Assembly: GCA_016714465.1 (NCBI GenBank)
Contig: JADKDT010000015.1
Location: 44,030 to 108,029, forward strand
Length of the DNA: 64,000 bases
Origin: Candidatus Brachythrix odensensis
Lineage (GTDB): Bacteria; Chloroflexota; Anaerolineae; J036; Brachytrichaceae
Reading direction: 5' to 3'
The position numbers and the translations under genes are program-made. Under the pieces are notes generated by a model. It was not told the origin of the DNA. It was given only the letters and a program-made list of their open reading frames with translations, and did not search any database. Shown here piece by piece: positions 42,943-51,438 of this stretch (the stretch's first letter is position 1; each line of letters opens with the position of its first letter).

Positions 42943-44490
42943 CTAGCGGCCCATGGCGCGCTTGAGTGTGCCGCACGCGCGGCATTCGCCGTTCGGGCGG
43001 AAGATCGAGAACCCTGCCTGCGGGTCATCATTCCACTGCCGGAAGTCGATATTCCAGATGATCATCATTCGGACTTTGCCTGAAGCGCGGGACAATTCTG
43101 CCGCGCGGGCGAGCCAATCGGCTTGATTGCTCAGGCTGATTCCGCCGCCCCACGAAAAGCCGCCTGGGAGTGGCCCAATGCCCTCACCGGTGACGTATCC
43201 AAGCTCGGTCCAGCAGATGGGCACCTTGCCGCCAAATGCGTTGTAGACCGTGTCCAGCGTTCCGAAGAAGTACCACTGAGGGTGGTCTGAGCTGCCTACC
43301 GGCGCGCCCGACCGTTGATCAGGACCGACCATGGTGCCGTTGTGGTGCGCGCCGGCGCAGTCCATCCAGGCCGCCGCGCCGGTGTTGGCCAGGCGTTGGA
43401 TAAACGGGGCGTCGTCGCAGCCCGCATTTTCGCAGCGACCGCCGAAGTAGCCCGTCGGGGCCGGGGCTCCGCTGATAACGAGTGTGTTCTTGTTGACCGA
43501 TTTGATCGCCCCATAGGCCTCGCGCAACATGTTCGCGTAGTTCTCGGGGTTGACCTGTCCATTGCCGCTCCCGCCATACTCGCGGTCGAGATTCGGCTCG
43601 TTCCAGACTTCAATCGCGTCCGCGCCCTGGGCCGCCAGAGACGCTACCATGCGCGCGAAATCCTTGTGATAGTTGGCGTCGGCGGCGCGGGCGCGGTTGC
43701 CGATGGCGCCGACCAGAATTTTCAGACCCGCGCCATGAACGGCGCCGATCAGTCCGCCCAGGTCCGGAGCGCCGCCGTCCATGACGACCTGGTATTTGAC
43801 CCAGCTCATGCCGATATCCTTCATCTGCGGGAGGAAGTTCGTGGAGTTGATGTGTCCACCCAGCTCAAAACCGCTGAAGCGGCCAGGGGCTGCGGCGGGA
43901 GCGGCCGGTCGCGGCGCGGCGGGGGCAGCCGCCTGACTTGCTCCTGCGATTCCTGGCGCGCTGGTGAGGGCGGCATAAATCCAGCCCGTGGCCCCAACAT
44001 AGTCAACTTGGAACCAGGCACCGTCGGCAGAGCGTCCACGGGGTGTCAGGGTCGTGCCGCCAGCGAGAAAACCGATCACCTCGCCATCCAGACCGGGTGC
44101 GGCGCGCACATTTAGGGCTGGGACGGCCACCGACACGGCGCCAGAGGCGGGAGTTGCTGCGACCGCGTCCGGCACATAGCTTCCGCCCACCGTCGCATCT
44201 CGGCGAAAAATGAACGCCGCCTGGCCTTGATAGGTGATCTTCCACCACAGCCCGTCGTCGGACTTGCCGTTGGTCGACACCTTGGTGCCGCCCTGGAGCC
44301 GGCCTAGGATCGTGTCGTCGGTCGACGGTCCGGATCGCACGTTGAGTGCGCCTACGGTGACAGTAACATCTTCAAGCGGGCTGGCTGCCAGGGCGGCCGG
44401 AGCCGAACTGGCTAGGGTCGGCGTCGCGCCTGAAAAGGCTGTGGCCGCGCCGATGGCAAGGGCGAGAATGAAACTGCGCGCTTTGTTCAC
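42943..44490 (-). CDS. Secreted protein with two SH3b domains and a clan-A glycoside hydrolase domain
   Basis: A 515-residue exported protein. A signal peptide (about 1-36) is followed by two bacterial SH3 repeats (about 42-105, VGALNVRSGPSTDDTILGRL; and 118-180, VPALNVRAAPGLDGEVIGFL), an Ala/Pro linker, and a TIM-barrel glycosidase-like domain (about 205-515). The presumed acid/base Glu is in IEVWNEPNLDREYGG and the nucleophile Glu in ICWTELGYV. SH3b domains bind cell wall. It probably cuts or remodels an envelope glycan. It follows a cluster for polysaccharide export and glycosyl transfer. Confidence 0.85.
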   Translation of the reverse strand: MNKARSFILALAIGAATAFSGATPTLASSAPAALAASPLEDVTVTVGALNVRSGPSTDDTILGRLQGGTKVSTNGKSDDGLWWKITYQGQAAFIFRRDATVGGSYVPDAVAATPASGAVSVAVPALNVRAAPGLDGEVIGFLAGGTTLTPRGRSADGAWFQVDYVGATGWIYAALTSAPGIAGASQAAAPAAPRPAAPAAAPGRFSGFELGGHINSTNFLPQMKDIGMSWVKYQVVMDGGAPDLGGLIGAVHGAGLKILVGAIGNRARAADANYHKDFARMVASLAAQGADAIEVWNEPNLDREYGGSGNGQVNPENYANMLREAYGAIKSVNKNTLVISGAPAPTGYFGGRCENAGCDDAPFIQRLANTGAAAWMDCAGAHHNGTMVGPDQRSGAPVGSSDHPQWYFFGTLDTVYNAFGGKVPICWTELGYVTGEGIGPLPGGFSWGGGISLSNQADWLARAAELSRASGKVRMMIIWNIDFRQWNDDPQAGFSIFRPNGECRACGTLKRAMGR

Positions 44491-44513
44491 GTGCTCTCCT
44501 GTTTACTGAATGC

Positions 44514-44702
44514 TCACTCAGCCGCGGATTTTCGGCGGCTGGCGATGAAGGCGGCTATTAGCAGTCCGGCGATAACCGGACCGAAAAGGCCGACGATGAT
44601 GAACACCGGGTCAAAGCTCTCCTTGAAAAGCGTCGACAAGGGGATGATGAAGAATAGGATGGCAAAAACGAGGACTGGCCAGGATCCCTGCAGGTTTTTC
44701 AT
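44514..44702 (-). CDS. Small two-helix membrane protein
   Basis: A 62-residue protein with two hydrophobic helices (about residues 8-26 and 32-54) and a basic end (SRRKSAAE). A GGGAG ribosome site lies five bases before the ATG, which supports real translation. I do not recognise a family. It lies between the export permease and the SH3b-hydrolase gene. Confidence 0.7.
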   Translation of the reverse strand: MKNLQGSWPVLVFAILFFIIPLSTLFKESFDPVFIIVGLFGPVIAGLLIAAFIASRRKSAAE

Positions 44703-44763
44703 GTTAACTCCCGCGCCCGTCCAGTTTGGACGGCGTCAAGGCGGACTATTTTATCCGTGTCGA

Positions 44764-45562
44764 TCACACTTCTTCCGCCATGCGCGATTGATATCGGCGG
44801 AACACCAGGTAGCCCAGCACCAGGATGGCTACGGCCGTGATTGCCGTCCGCAACCAGAAGTCCAGCGCGGTCACCCGGCCGTGAAACATCAATTCCTGGT
44901 AAATGTTCACCAGCGACGCCATGGGGTTCAGTCGGCGCACCCACAGGGCAAAACCAGTGACTTCGATCGCGCTCACGTCGCCCAGATCGGCGTCACGAAA
45001 ACAGAGCCAGCATGCCAAGGTCGACGATGAATTGGGTGTCCCGATAGAACACGTTCAGGGTGGACAACATCATGGCCAGGCCCATGCTCATCACGGCCTG
45101 GAGGAATACCGCAATCGGCACAAGCAGCAGTGTTGGATGGAGTTTGGCGCCGCTGATCACCGCCACCACGATGAACATCGGCAAGGCCAGCAGATAGTTA
45201 ATCAGATTGGAAATGACGGCCGACATTGGAAGCAGGATGCGCGGAAAGAAGACCTTCTTGACAAGACCGCTGTTGCCGACGACGCTCCCGGCGCCGCCGA
45301 CGACCGAAGCGCTAAAGAACGTCCAGGCCAGATAGCCCGCCAGGATGAGTACGTGGACGTTCGGTCGATCGGTGCCGTCGCTCCGGTTCATCTGAGTGAA
45401 TGCAAAGGACAGGACCACCATCATTCCCAGAGGCTGCAGGAACGACCAGGCGATCCCCAGGACCGAGTTCTTGTAGCGCGCCTTGAGATCGCGAACGACC
45501 AGCATCCGCAGCAGGCTGCGATACTTCCAAACTTCGCGGACGTCCTCCTGAAAGCTTCGCAT
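44764..45562 (-). pseudogene. ABC-2 type polysaccharide export permease, split by two indels
   Basis: A Wzm/TagG-like permease with about six helices. The first frame runs from RMLVVRDLKARYKNSVLGIAW to FIVDLGMLALF. The last frame resumes at DVSAIEVTGFALWVRRLNPMASLV and ends at MAEEV. Two nearby one-base losses explain the break: adding a T to the run at 44998-45001 and a G to the run at 44981-44983 (coding strand) gives LFFVTPIWGDVSAIEV, the expected family sequence. It should export a glycan across the membrane with an ATPase that is not in this window. It starts six bases after the GT4 gene. Confidence 0.85.
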
Positions 45563-45568
45563 GGACGT

Positions 45569-46770
45569 TCAGGCGCGCGCCTTGGCCAGCACGGCGCGGT
45601 ATGCGTCGATCATCGTGCGCGCCTCGCGCTCCCACGAAAAGCACGCTTCGGCGCGCGCGCGCAAACCCGCCCCGATCGACCGCCAGGCAGTCCGATCCCT
45701 GAGCAGGCCGTCAACCTTGTCGGCAAAGGTGGAGATATCCCCGACCGGGGCATAAATGCCAAGGTCACCGAGCAATTCACGTTGCGCGGGCGTGTCGTAG
45801 GCGACGGTCGGCATCGACATGGCCATGTAGTTCAGCAGTTTACCGCTCCCCTCCGTCAGCGAGAGCTTGGGCGCCAGCGCGATGTCGCCCATGCTCAGCA
45901 TTTCCGGCATTCGATCATATGGCACGCGCCCGGTGAAAAACACGAGATCTCCCACGCCTCGCGCCTCCGCGATCTTGCGCCATCCACCCTCGCCTGGATA
46001 GCCCATGACCACCCAGCGCAGATTGGGCCGGCGTTCACGCAGAAGCGCCGCTGCTTCGATGATGTGTTCGATCCCCTGATGGCGTGCCAGGAGTCCCAGA
46101 AAAACCGCGACGTCGGCGCCGCGTGGCACTCCGTAGCGTTCGCGCAGATCCGCGCGCTCCGCCTGGGTCAGCCTGTCGGGCCGCACAAATGAAACGCCAA
46201 CGCCATCGACCAAAGGGATGATATTCGCCATCGGCATCCGGCGCTGCAGGCTGTCGGCCGCATTTTGGGTGCTCGCGAAGATGGCGGCGGGCAAACGCTC
46301 GGCAAGTGATTCGATTCCGCGCCAAAACCGAGCCGCAATCGCGTGCCCGGGCCTCAAAAAACCGTGTTGGACCATTTCGTCAGTCATGCTGCCCTGATAG
46401 TCCATAAATACCGGGATGCGCCATGGCCGGGCCAGGAGTCCGGCGATCAGCGCGCCCTCATGCAGGTGGGCGTGGATGACGTCAAATCGGTTGCGGGCCA
46501 GAACCCGCACAAGCCGGATGGCGAGCAACGCGTCAAAGGCGTATTTGTGACGCGACGAACCGACCTCATAATTCGAGCGCCACGGCGTGGGCGTCGTGCG
46601 AATGACGCGAATGCCGGGGACGTCATTTCCCTGGAAGTAGGTCAGGATCGTGACATCGTGACCCAGCGCCTGGACTGCCCGGGCCTCTTCCAGGATCCGG
46701 ACTGGCAGCCGTAGTCGTTAAAACGAAGTCGGCGCGACGCTAAGAATGCGCAGTGCCCCCCGCCGTCCAT
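45569..46770 (-). pseudogene. GT4-family glycosyltransferase with a multiply frameshifted N-terminus
   Basis: The 319-residue main part holds the GT-B C-terminal domain with LLARHQGIEHIIEAA, PYDRMPEMLSMGDIALAPK and the EX7E-type region LTEGSGKLLNYMAM. Upstream, the N-terminal Rossmann half is recovered only by changing frames three times: ALRILSVAPTSF, then NDYGC, then VRILEEARAVQALGHDVTIL, which runs into the main frame. The break points coincide with the C6 run at 46756-46761, the A4 run at 46720-46723 and a site near 46705. With those repaired, an ATG at 46770 begins the protein. It would add sugars to a surface glycan exported by the neighbouring ABC-2 permease. Confidence 0.8.
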
Positions 46771-46790
46771 TGACGGCGAACTGGGTTCGG

Positions 46791-47780
46791 TCATGCCTTG
46801 CCGGGCTTGCCCGTGCCCCGAAGTTTCCCAGCCAGTGATTCGCCCATGAAGGCGCCAAGGATGCTCGGCGCTTTGACGCTCGATGCTCCGCGTTCGGGAT
46901 TGCGTCCTCGGCGCCAATCGCCCAGCCAGTTCTCGCGCGCCTCTCCGGCGCGCTTTAGGCGCGCGACAAGCGCATTTTCATCGCCGGCGTCGACGGCGTC
47001 GCGGAGCGCCATGAGCTCGAGCATGATCTGGTTCAGCCAGTGTTTCGCCGCAACCGGATCAGACAGAAGCGCGCGGGCCAGGTCTGCACCCGCCGTTTCG
47101 GCCACCCCAGGCGTTGCGTGTCCAAACGCATCGCCGGCGAGCCATTGCCGATCCTTCCAGGCGTTGTCGGCAGATACGGCGGCGACGAGGGCATAACCGA
47201 GCGCCGACGGAATGGCGCTCAGCGCCAATCGAAAACCGTCGTGTTCGGCCGGCTCAATCATGAGCGGATGGGCTTCCATGTGACTGATGATGCCGATCAG
47301 CGCGTCGACGCCTTCTATGGAACTGCCTGGCCGCGGAGAGAGCGTCCACACAGCGCCATTGAGCGCGTCGGGGCCAGGGCGAGTGCCACTCGGAACACTC
47401 CGGGCCGGGCTCAGGATCAGGTCACTGCTGATGTAGGTAACATCCTCGGCGACCACTTTGGCTGCTGCCAGTCCGGCCACCTTGCTTGGGCAGAGATCGA
47501 CGATGATGGCCCCGCTCTGCGCGTCAGGACCGATCGCGCGCAGGGTCTGTTCGAGACCGGATTGCGGGATGGCGATCACGATCAGGCGCGCGCCTTCGCA
47601 GGCGGCAAGCAGGTTCCATTCGGTCTTGTCGACGAGCTTGAGTTCCACCGCTTTGCGCGCGGACTCAGGCTCCTTGTCGTGGCCGACGATTTCGATGTCG
47701 TCGATCGCAGGTCGCAAAGCCGCCGCCAGGGCGAGGCCGCGATTTCCGAGTCCAATCAGGGTGACGCGATTCTTGGGCAT
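46791..47780 (-). CDS. Prephenate dehydrogenase-like protein (TyrA family)
   Basis: A 329-residue protein with an N-terminal NAD(P)-binding fold (VTLIGLGNRGLALAAAL) and a TyrA-like helical C-terminal domain (LSAIPSALGYALVAAVSAD, then GDAFGHATPGVAETAGAD). The equivalent of the TyrA active-site His is not certain by eye: LILSPARSVPSGTRPGP replaces the usual HPMFGP-type segment. The role in tyrosine synthesis is therefore doubtful and another 6-phosphogluconate-dehydrogenase-like reaction is possible. The start at 47780 begins the Rossmann fold. It follows a 45-residue membrane gene and the M50 gene. Confidence 0.72.
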   Translation of the reverse strand: MPKNRVTLIGLGNRGLALAAALRPAIDDIEIVGHDKEPESARKAVELKLVDKTEWNLLAACEGARLIVIAIPQSGLEQTLRAIGPDAQSGAIIVDLCPSKVAGLAAAKVVAEDVTYISSDLILSPARSVPSGTRPGPDALNGAVWTLSPRPGSSIEGVDALIGIISHMEAHPLMIEPAEHDGFRLALSAIPSALGYALVAAVSADNAWKDRQWLAGDAFGHATPGVAETAGADLARALLSDPVAAKHWLNQIMLELMALRDAVDAGDENALVARLKRAGEARENWLGDWRRGRNPERGASSVKAPSILGAFMGESLAGKLRGTGKPGKA

Positions 47781-47799
47781 ATAGATTCTGGGGGTGGGG

Positions 47800-47937
47800 C
47801 TAGAACCCCATGATGGCGCGGGCCAGCCGGGTTGCCGGCTCGAAGATAAGAACTCCGAGAACGCTGCTTCCCGCCACAAAGAGCAATAGGACAATCATCG
47901 TCTGGAAACGCTCGACGACGGCGAGCGCATCATGCAA
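47800..47937 (-). CDS. 45-residue membrane protein abutting the M50 protease gene
   Basis: A 45-codon frame begins with TTG directly after the TGA of the M50 gene, with no base between, and ends at a TAG at 47800-47802. It encodes a short acidic/basic N-terminus (LHDALAVVERFQT), a hydrophobic helix (MIVLLLFVAGSSVLGVLIF) and the tail EPATRLARAIMGF. The amphipathic tail recalls YggT-type membrane proteins but is too short for confidence. The direct stop-start contact supports coupled translation. Confidence 0.55.
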   Translation of the reverse strand: MHDALAVVERFQTMIVLLLFVAGSSVLGVLIFEPATRLARAIMGF

Positions 47938-48477
47938 TCAATGGCGGAACCAGCCCTTGAGGATGGTCCATCCGTCCAGCGGAGGTATTGGCAACAGGTT
48001 TAGCAGGCACAGTTGCAGATTAATCAAAACCGCCAGAATGGCGGTCTGAACGAAAATCTGCATGGCCGGGGTGGGGGTTGAGACCAGGCCCGTGGCAACC
48101 AGTCCGCGCACGCCCAGGCCGATGACAACGGCGATGAGGAGATTGGCGATTGGTCCGGCCACTGCCACGACCGCATGCGAAACATGTTGGTTCCCGCGCA
48201 GGCGCGAGGGATTGATGGGGGTTGTCGCCCAGCCAAAGCCGACCAACAGAAACAGAACCGAACCAATCAGGCTCAAATGCGCGGCTGGATTCAGCGTCAG
48301 CCGGCCCATCATGCGAGGCGTGTCGTCGCCGAGGCGGTCAGCAGTCACGGCATGGGCAAGCTCGTGCAAGGGAAAACAGATAAGCAACACCACCACGGCA
48401 ACACCGAGGTTGATCGTCGCCAGATCCCAGTTCCCGGCGCCGAGTGCTTGAATAAAACCGATCAGCGGACCACCCAT
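47938..48477 (-). CDS. M50-family site-2 protease-like membrane metallopeptidase
   Basis: A 179-residue membrane protein with about five helices. The zinc motif HExxH is in FPLHELAHAVTADRLGDD, and the third ligand region NLLPIPPLDGW lies near the end. This is the minimal S2P core without PDZ domains. Such proteins cut membrane-embedded regulators. The start at 48477 has a TATAAT box ten bases upstream and no Shine-Dalgarno; an in-frame codon at 48582 would run through that promoter and the divergent one. Confidence 0.9.
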   Translation of the reverse strand: MGGPLIGFIQALGAGNWDLATINLGVAVVVLLICFPLHELAHAVTADRLGDDTPRMMGRLTLNPAAHLSLIGSVLFLLVGFGWATTPINPSRLRGNQHVSHAVVAVAGPIANLLIAVVIGLGVRGLVATGLVSTPTPAMQIFVQTAILAVLINLQLCLLNLLPIPPLDGWTILKGWFRH

Positions 48478-48487
48478 AAGCCGACGG

Positions 48488-48513
48488 ATTATAGCCGGGG
48501 GCATGACTATAAT
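48488..48513. promoter_or_regulatory. Closely spaced divergent TATAAT boxes
   Basis: A minus-strand TATAAT (48488-48493) ends ten bases before the M50 ATG. A plus-strand TATAAT (48508-48513) ends six bases before the DUF951 GTG. Both match consensus exactly and are 14 bases apart, so two polymerases cannot bind together. Confidence 0.65.
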
Positions 48514-48519
48514 TCCGCT

Positions 48520-48729
48520 GTGGCCTATCTTGCGGTTACGCCAGTCACGCCAGGGCAGGTCGTGCGACTTCGTAAGGCGCATCCGTGTGGCAGCTCCGCG
48601 TGGGAGATCACCCGAATAGGCGCTGACATCGGCCTAAAGTGTCTGGGGTGCGGGCATCGGATCATGTTGACCCGCCGCGAATTCGAGCGGCGCCTTGATC
48701 CGCGAGACAGGCCGGCAGTGGAGAAATGA
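48520..48729 (+). CDS. DUF951 family protein
   Basis: A 69-residue protein matching the DUF951 family: a beta-barrel-like start PGQVVRLRKAHPCGSSAWEI, then RIGADIGLKCLGCGHRIML with a CxxC, then a basic tail. The family occurs widely in Firmicutes and Chloroflexota and is of unknown function. The GTG at 48520 lies six bases after TATAAT, so the mRNA is probably leaderless. Its stop overlaps the ATG of the next gene (ATGA). Confidence 0.88.
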   Translation: MAYLAVTPVTPGQVVRLRKAHPCGSSAWEITRIGADIGLKCLGCGHRIMLTRREFERRLDPRDRPAVEK

Positions 48730-49844
48730 AGAAGCGAATTCGGCTCCTCTATGCAGATACGGGCGGCGGCCACCGCAGCGCGGCTGAGGCGATTCTGCAG
48801 GGTTTGCGCATGCAGACCGGCGATCTCCATGATATTGCCCTGTTGAACGCCTTCAATATGCTGCCTTTTCCATTTAAGGGCGCGGAGGAGACCTACCCGA
48901 TTTGGGTGAACTACGCCCGGATGGTCTATGGGCTGGGCTTCCATGCGACCAACGGCCGGCGCCGGGTCGTCGCCATGCGCTGGGCGATGGAGCCACTGGC
49001 TGATTCAGTGGCGGATGAGTTTCTGCGAGTACACCCGGCCGACCTGTATATCTCATGCCATCCGGGTTACAACATGGCCGTGCCAGACGCGATTCGACGA
49101 AATGGCAATTCGGCGCGATTCGTGAATGTGGTGACAGATCTTGTCTCCGGCCACGTTGCGGCCTTTAACCCGCTGACCGACCACTGCATTGTGCCGACCG
49201 ATGAAGCCCGGCGCCAGGCGATCGAGAATATGGTGCCGCCCGATCGGGTGACGGTCTGCGGTCAGCCGGTATGGCCGGATTTCCGGCAGCGGATGGGAAA
49301 CCGGGCCGAGACACGGGCAGCCCTGAATCTGCGCGAAGACCTGCCCATGGTGCTGATGATGAGCGGCGGCGATGGCATGGGCACCCTGGGACCCAATGCG
49401 CGCGAACTCGCGTTTAGCAATTTGCCGATGCAACTCGTGGTCGTGACGGGCAGAAACAAGGCGGTCAAGGCCGAGCTGGAGTTTATTAACGCCCGGGTGC
49501 CGACGACGATCCTGGGATTTGTCGGCAACGTGCCAGAGCTGATGGGCGCGTCTGACATCCTGTGCACCAAGGCGGGTCCGGGCACGATCAGCGAGGCCTT
49601 CATCGCGGGTCTGCCCATCCTGCTTTTTGACCGGGTGCCCGGCCAGGAAGACGGCAACGTCGACTATGTGGTGAATCAGGGCGCCGGGGCGTGGTGTCCG
49701 ACGCCGTTTGCCCTAACGCGGACACTGCGGCAATGGCTGGCCTACCCGGCGCGTCTCGACCGGCCTGCGGGCGGCCTCAGCATCTCTGGCCAGGCCCAAT
49801 TCGGCGGTCGATATCGCCCGGGTCGCGTTGAGCTACTTGCCTGA
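48726..49844 (+). CDS. GT28-type glycosyltransferase, diacylglycerol glucosyltransferase/MGDG synthase-like, frameshifted C-terminus
   Basis: A GT-B fold enzyme that starts RLLYADTGGGHRSAAEAIL (MGDG synthase-like N-domain), with VTVCGQPVWPDF and a sugar-nucleotide site LCTKAGPGTISEAFIAGLPILLF. It likely adds a sugar to diacylglycerol or lipid-linked acceptors at the membrane face. After about residue 345 the frame appears shifted. Removing one C near 49762 replaces the odd tail RPAGGLSISGQAQF with RLRAASASLARPNSAVDIARVALSYL, a normal helical end. The true gene may extend to about 49.9 kb, close to the end of der. The start is coupled to DUF951. Confidence 0.85.
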   Translation: MKKRIRLLYADTGGGHRSAAEAILQGLRMQTGDLHDIALLNAFNMLPFPFKGAEETYPIWVNYARMVYGLGFHATNGRRRVVAMRWAMEPLADSVADEFLRVHPADLYISCHPGYNMAVPDAIRRNGNSARFVNVVTDLVSGHVAAFNPLTDHCIVPTDEARRQAIENMVPPDRVTVCGQPVWPDFRQRMGNRAETRAALNLREDLPMVLMMSGGDGMGTLGPNARELAFSNLPMQLVVVTGRNKAVKAELEFINARVPTTILGFVGNVPELMGASDILCTKAGPGTISEAFIAGLPILLFDRVPGQEDGNVDYVVNQGAGAWCPTPFALTRTLRQWLAYPARLDRPAGGLSISGQAQFGGRYRPGRVELLA

Positions 49845-49918
49845 TCGAAGGGTGCTGTCGCTCCTGCAGATGTCCCCATCGCCGGGGCCATCCTTGCGGA
49901 GCTCAGGCGAGCACCTGT

Positions 49919-51409
49919 CTATCCGCGTTCGGAATGTCCCTTGAAAATGATGTTCATTGGCGTACCGAGAAAGCCAAACTCATCCCGGATGCGATTTTCG
50001 ATGAAGCGCCGATAGGAGAAGTGGGCGAGTTGGGTATCGTTGACGTTGAGGACAAACGTGGGCGGGTTGATGCCCACCTGCGAGGCGAAATAGATCTTGA
50101 GACGCCGCCCGCCGCGGGTTGGCGCCGCGTGCTTTTCGCTGGCCTCGCGCACGATCCGCATCACGTCGCTGGTCGCGACGCGGAAGCTGCGCGCCTCGTT
50201 TGCCCGCAGAGCCGTCGGCAAGACCTGCTGCACCCGGAAGCCTGTCTTCGCGGACATGAACATGATGGGCGAATAGGCCATGAAGTTGAACCGCTCGCGG
50301 GCCACTTCGAGAAAGCGCTCCATTTTCTCGGTCAGCATCCCCCAGCCTTCCTTGTGTTTGGCGATGCGGGCCACCCGTTCGGCGCTTTCCACCATGTCCC
50401 ACTTGTTGACCAGGAGCACGACGCTCTTTGCCTCGTCAAGAATGTAGCCGGCGATGTGTTCGTCCTGGGCGGTGATCCCATCGTGGGCGTCGATGAGGAG
50501 CAAACCGACGTCGGCGCGCGAGAGTGCCTTCATCGAGCGCAGGACCGAGAACTTCTCGACGCCGGGCTCGATCGCCCCGCGCTTGCGCATGCCGGCGGTG
50601 TCCACCAGGTGACCGGTCGCCCAAGATGCCGGCTTCGGCGCCCCTTCGGGCGGGGCGGTTCGCTCTTCAAAATCGATAACCGTGTCAATGGCGTCGCGGG
50701 TCGTGCCCGGCACATCGCTGACGATGACGCGCGGCTCGCCGACCAGGGCGTTGAACAAGGATGACTTGCCAACGTTGGGCCGACCGACCAACGCGATCCG
50801 GACAGACTCATCCTCGACGTCAGGAGCTTGTCCCGCGCGCTGAGCGCGGATCGCCGCCACGATTGCGTCGAGCAGATCGCCCGTGCCGTCGCCCTGGATC
50901 CCGCTGACCGCGAAAACCTCGCCGAGACCCAATCCATACAGCTCCATCGCGGCCGCTTTGGGGCCCTGGGCTTCGGCCTTGCTGGCGACGACCAGCACCG
51001 GCGGAACTGCCTTGCCGGACCGCCCGCGCAGCCCGATTTGTTTGCGCAGGATGTCGGCGACGGCCTCATCGATGGCGGTGAGCCCCGACTGCGCGTCGGC
51101 GACAAACAGGATTACATCCGCATCGGCGATGGCCGTTTCGGCCTGCTGCCGGATTTCATACACAAAGTCGCGCGAGGACTCCGCCAGGGGCGTCTGACTG
51201 CGGTCGCGCAGGGTCTCGAGCGGTTCGATACCGCCAGTGTCAACCAGCGTAAACGAGATGCCGCCCCATTCCACCGGCGCCTGAATGCGGTCTCGGGTCG
51301 TGCCTGGCGCATCATCGACAACGGAAATCCGCTCGCCGACAAGCCGGTTAAACAACGTGCTTTTGCCCACATTCGGGCGGCCCACCAGGGCGACAAAGGC
51401 TCTTGACAT
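49919..51409 (-). CDS. der: Ribosome-assembly GTPase Der (EngA)
   Basis: A 496-residue protein with two tandem GTPase domains and a KH-like domain. G1 motifs are GRPNVGKSTLFNRL and GRPNVGKSSLFNAL. G3 motifs are VDTGG and VDTAGMRKRG. The second-domain G4 is LLVNKWD; in the first domain the usual NKxD is replaced by VVASKAEAQGP, still SK-type. The C-terminal KH domain ends with FLGTPMNIIFKGHSERG. Der acts in 50S subunit assembly. The start at 51409 (MSRAFVALVGRPNVG) matches the family. It follows lysC by 29 bases. Confidence 0.96.
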   Translation of the reverse strand: MSRAFVALVGRPNVGKSTLFNRLVGERISVVDDAPGTTRDRIQAPVEWGGISFTLVDTGGIEPLETLRDRSQTPLAESSRDFVYEIRQQAETAIADADVILFVADAQSGLTAIDEAVADILRKQIGLRGRSGKAVPPVLVVASKAEAQGPKAAAMELYGLGLGEVFAVSGIQGDGTGDLLDAIVAAIRAQRAGQAPDVEDESVRIALVGRPNVGKSSLFNALVGEPRVIVSDVPGTTRDAIDTVIDFEERTAPPEGAPKPASWATGHLVDTAGMRKRGAIEPGVEKFSVLRSMKALSRADVGLLLIDAHDGITAQDEHIAGYILDEAKSVVLLVNKWDMVESAERVARIAKHKEGWGMLTEKMERFLEVARERFNFMAYSPIMFMSAKTGFRVQQVLPTALRANEARSFRVATSDVMRIVREASEKHAAPTRGGRRLKIYFASQVGINPPTFVLNVNDTQLAHFSYRRFIENRIRDEFGFLGTPMNIIFKGHSERG

Positions 51410-51438
51410 ATGGAAAACACGCCCTCGCGAGCGCCGTG

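Noticed and set aside
44903..46192. 429-codon plus-strand frame opposite the ABC-2 permease and GT4 genes
   Set aside because: Antisense of recognisable protein families; the GC-rich third-position bias of the real genes opens this frame.
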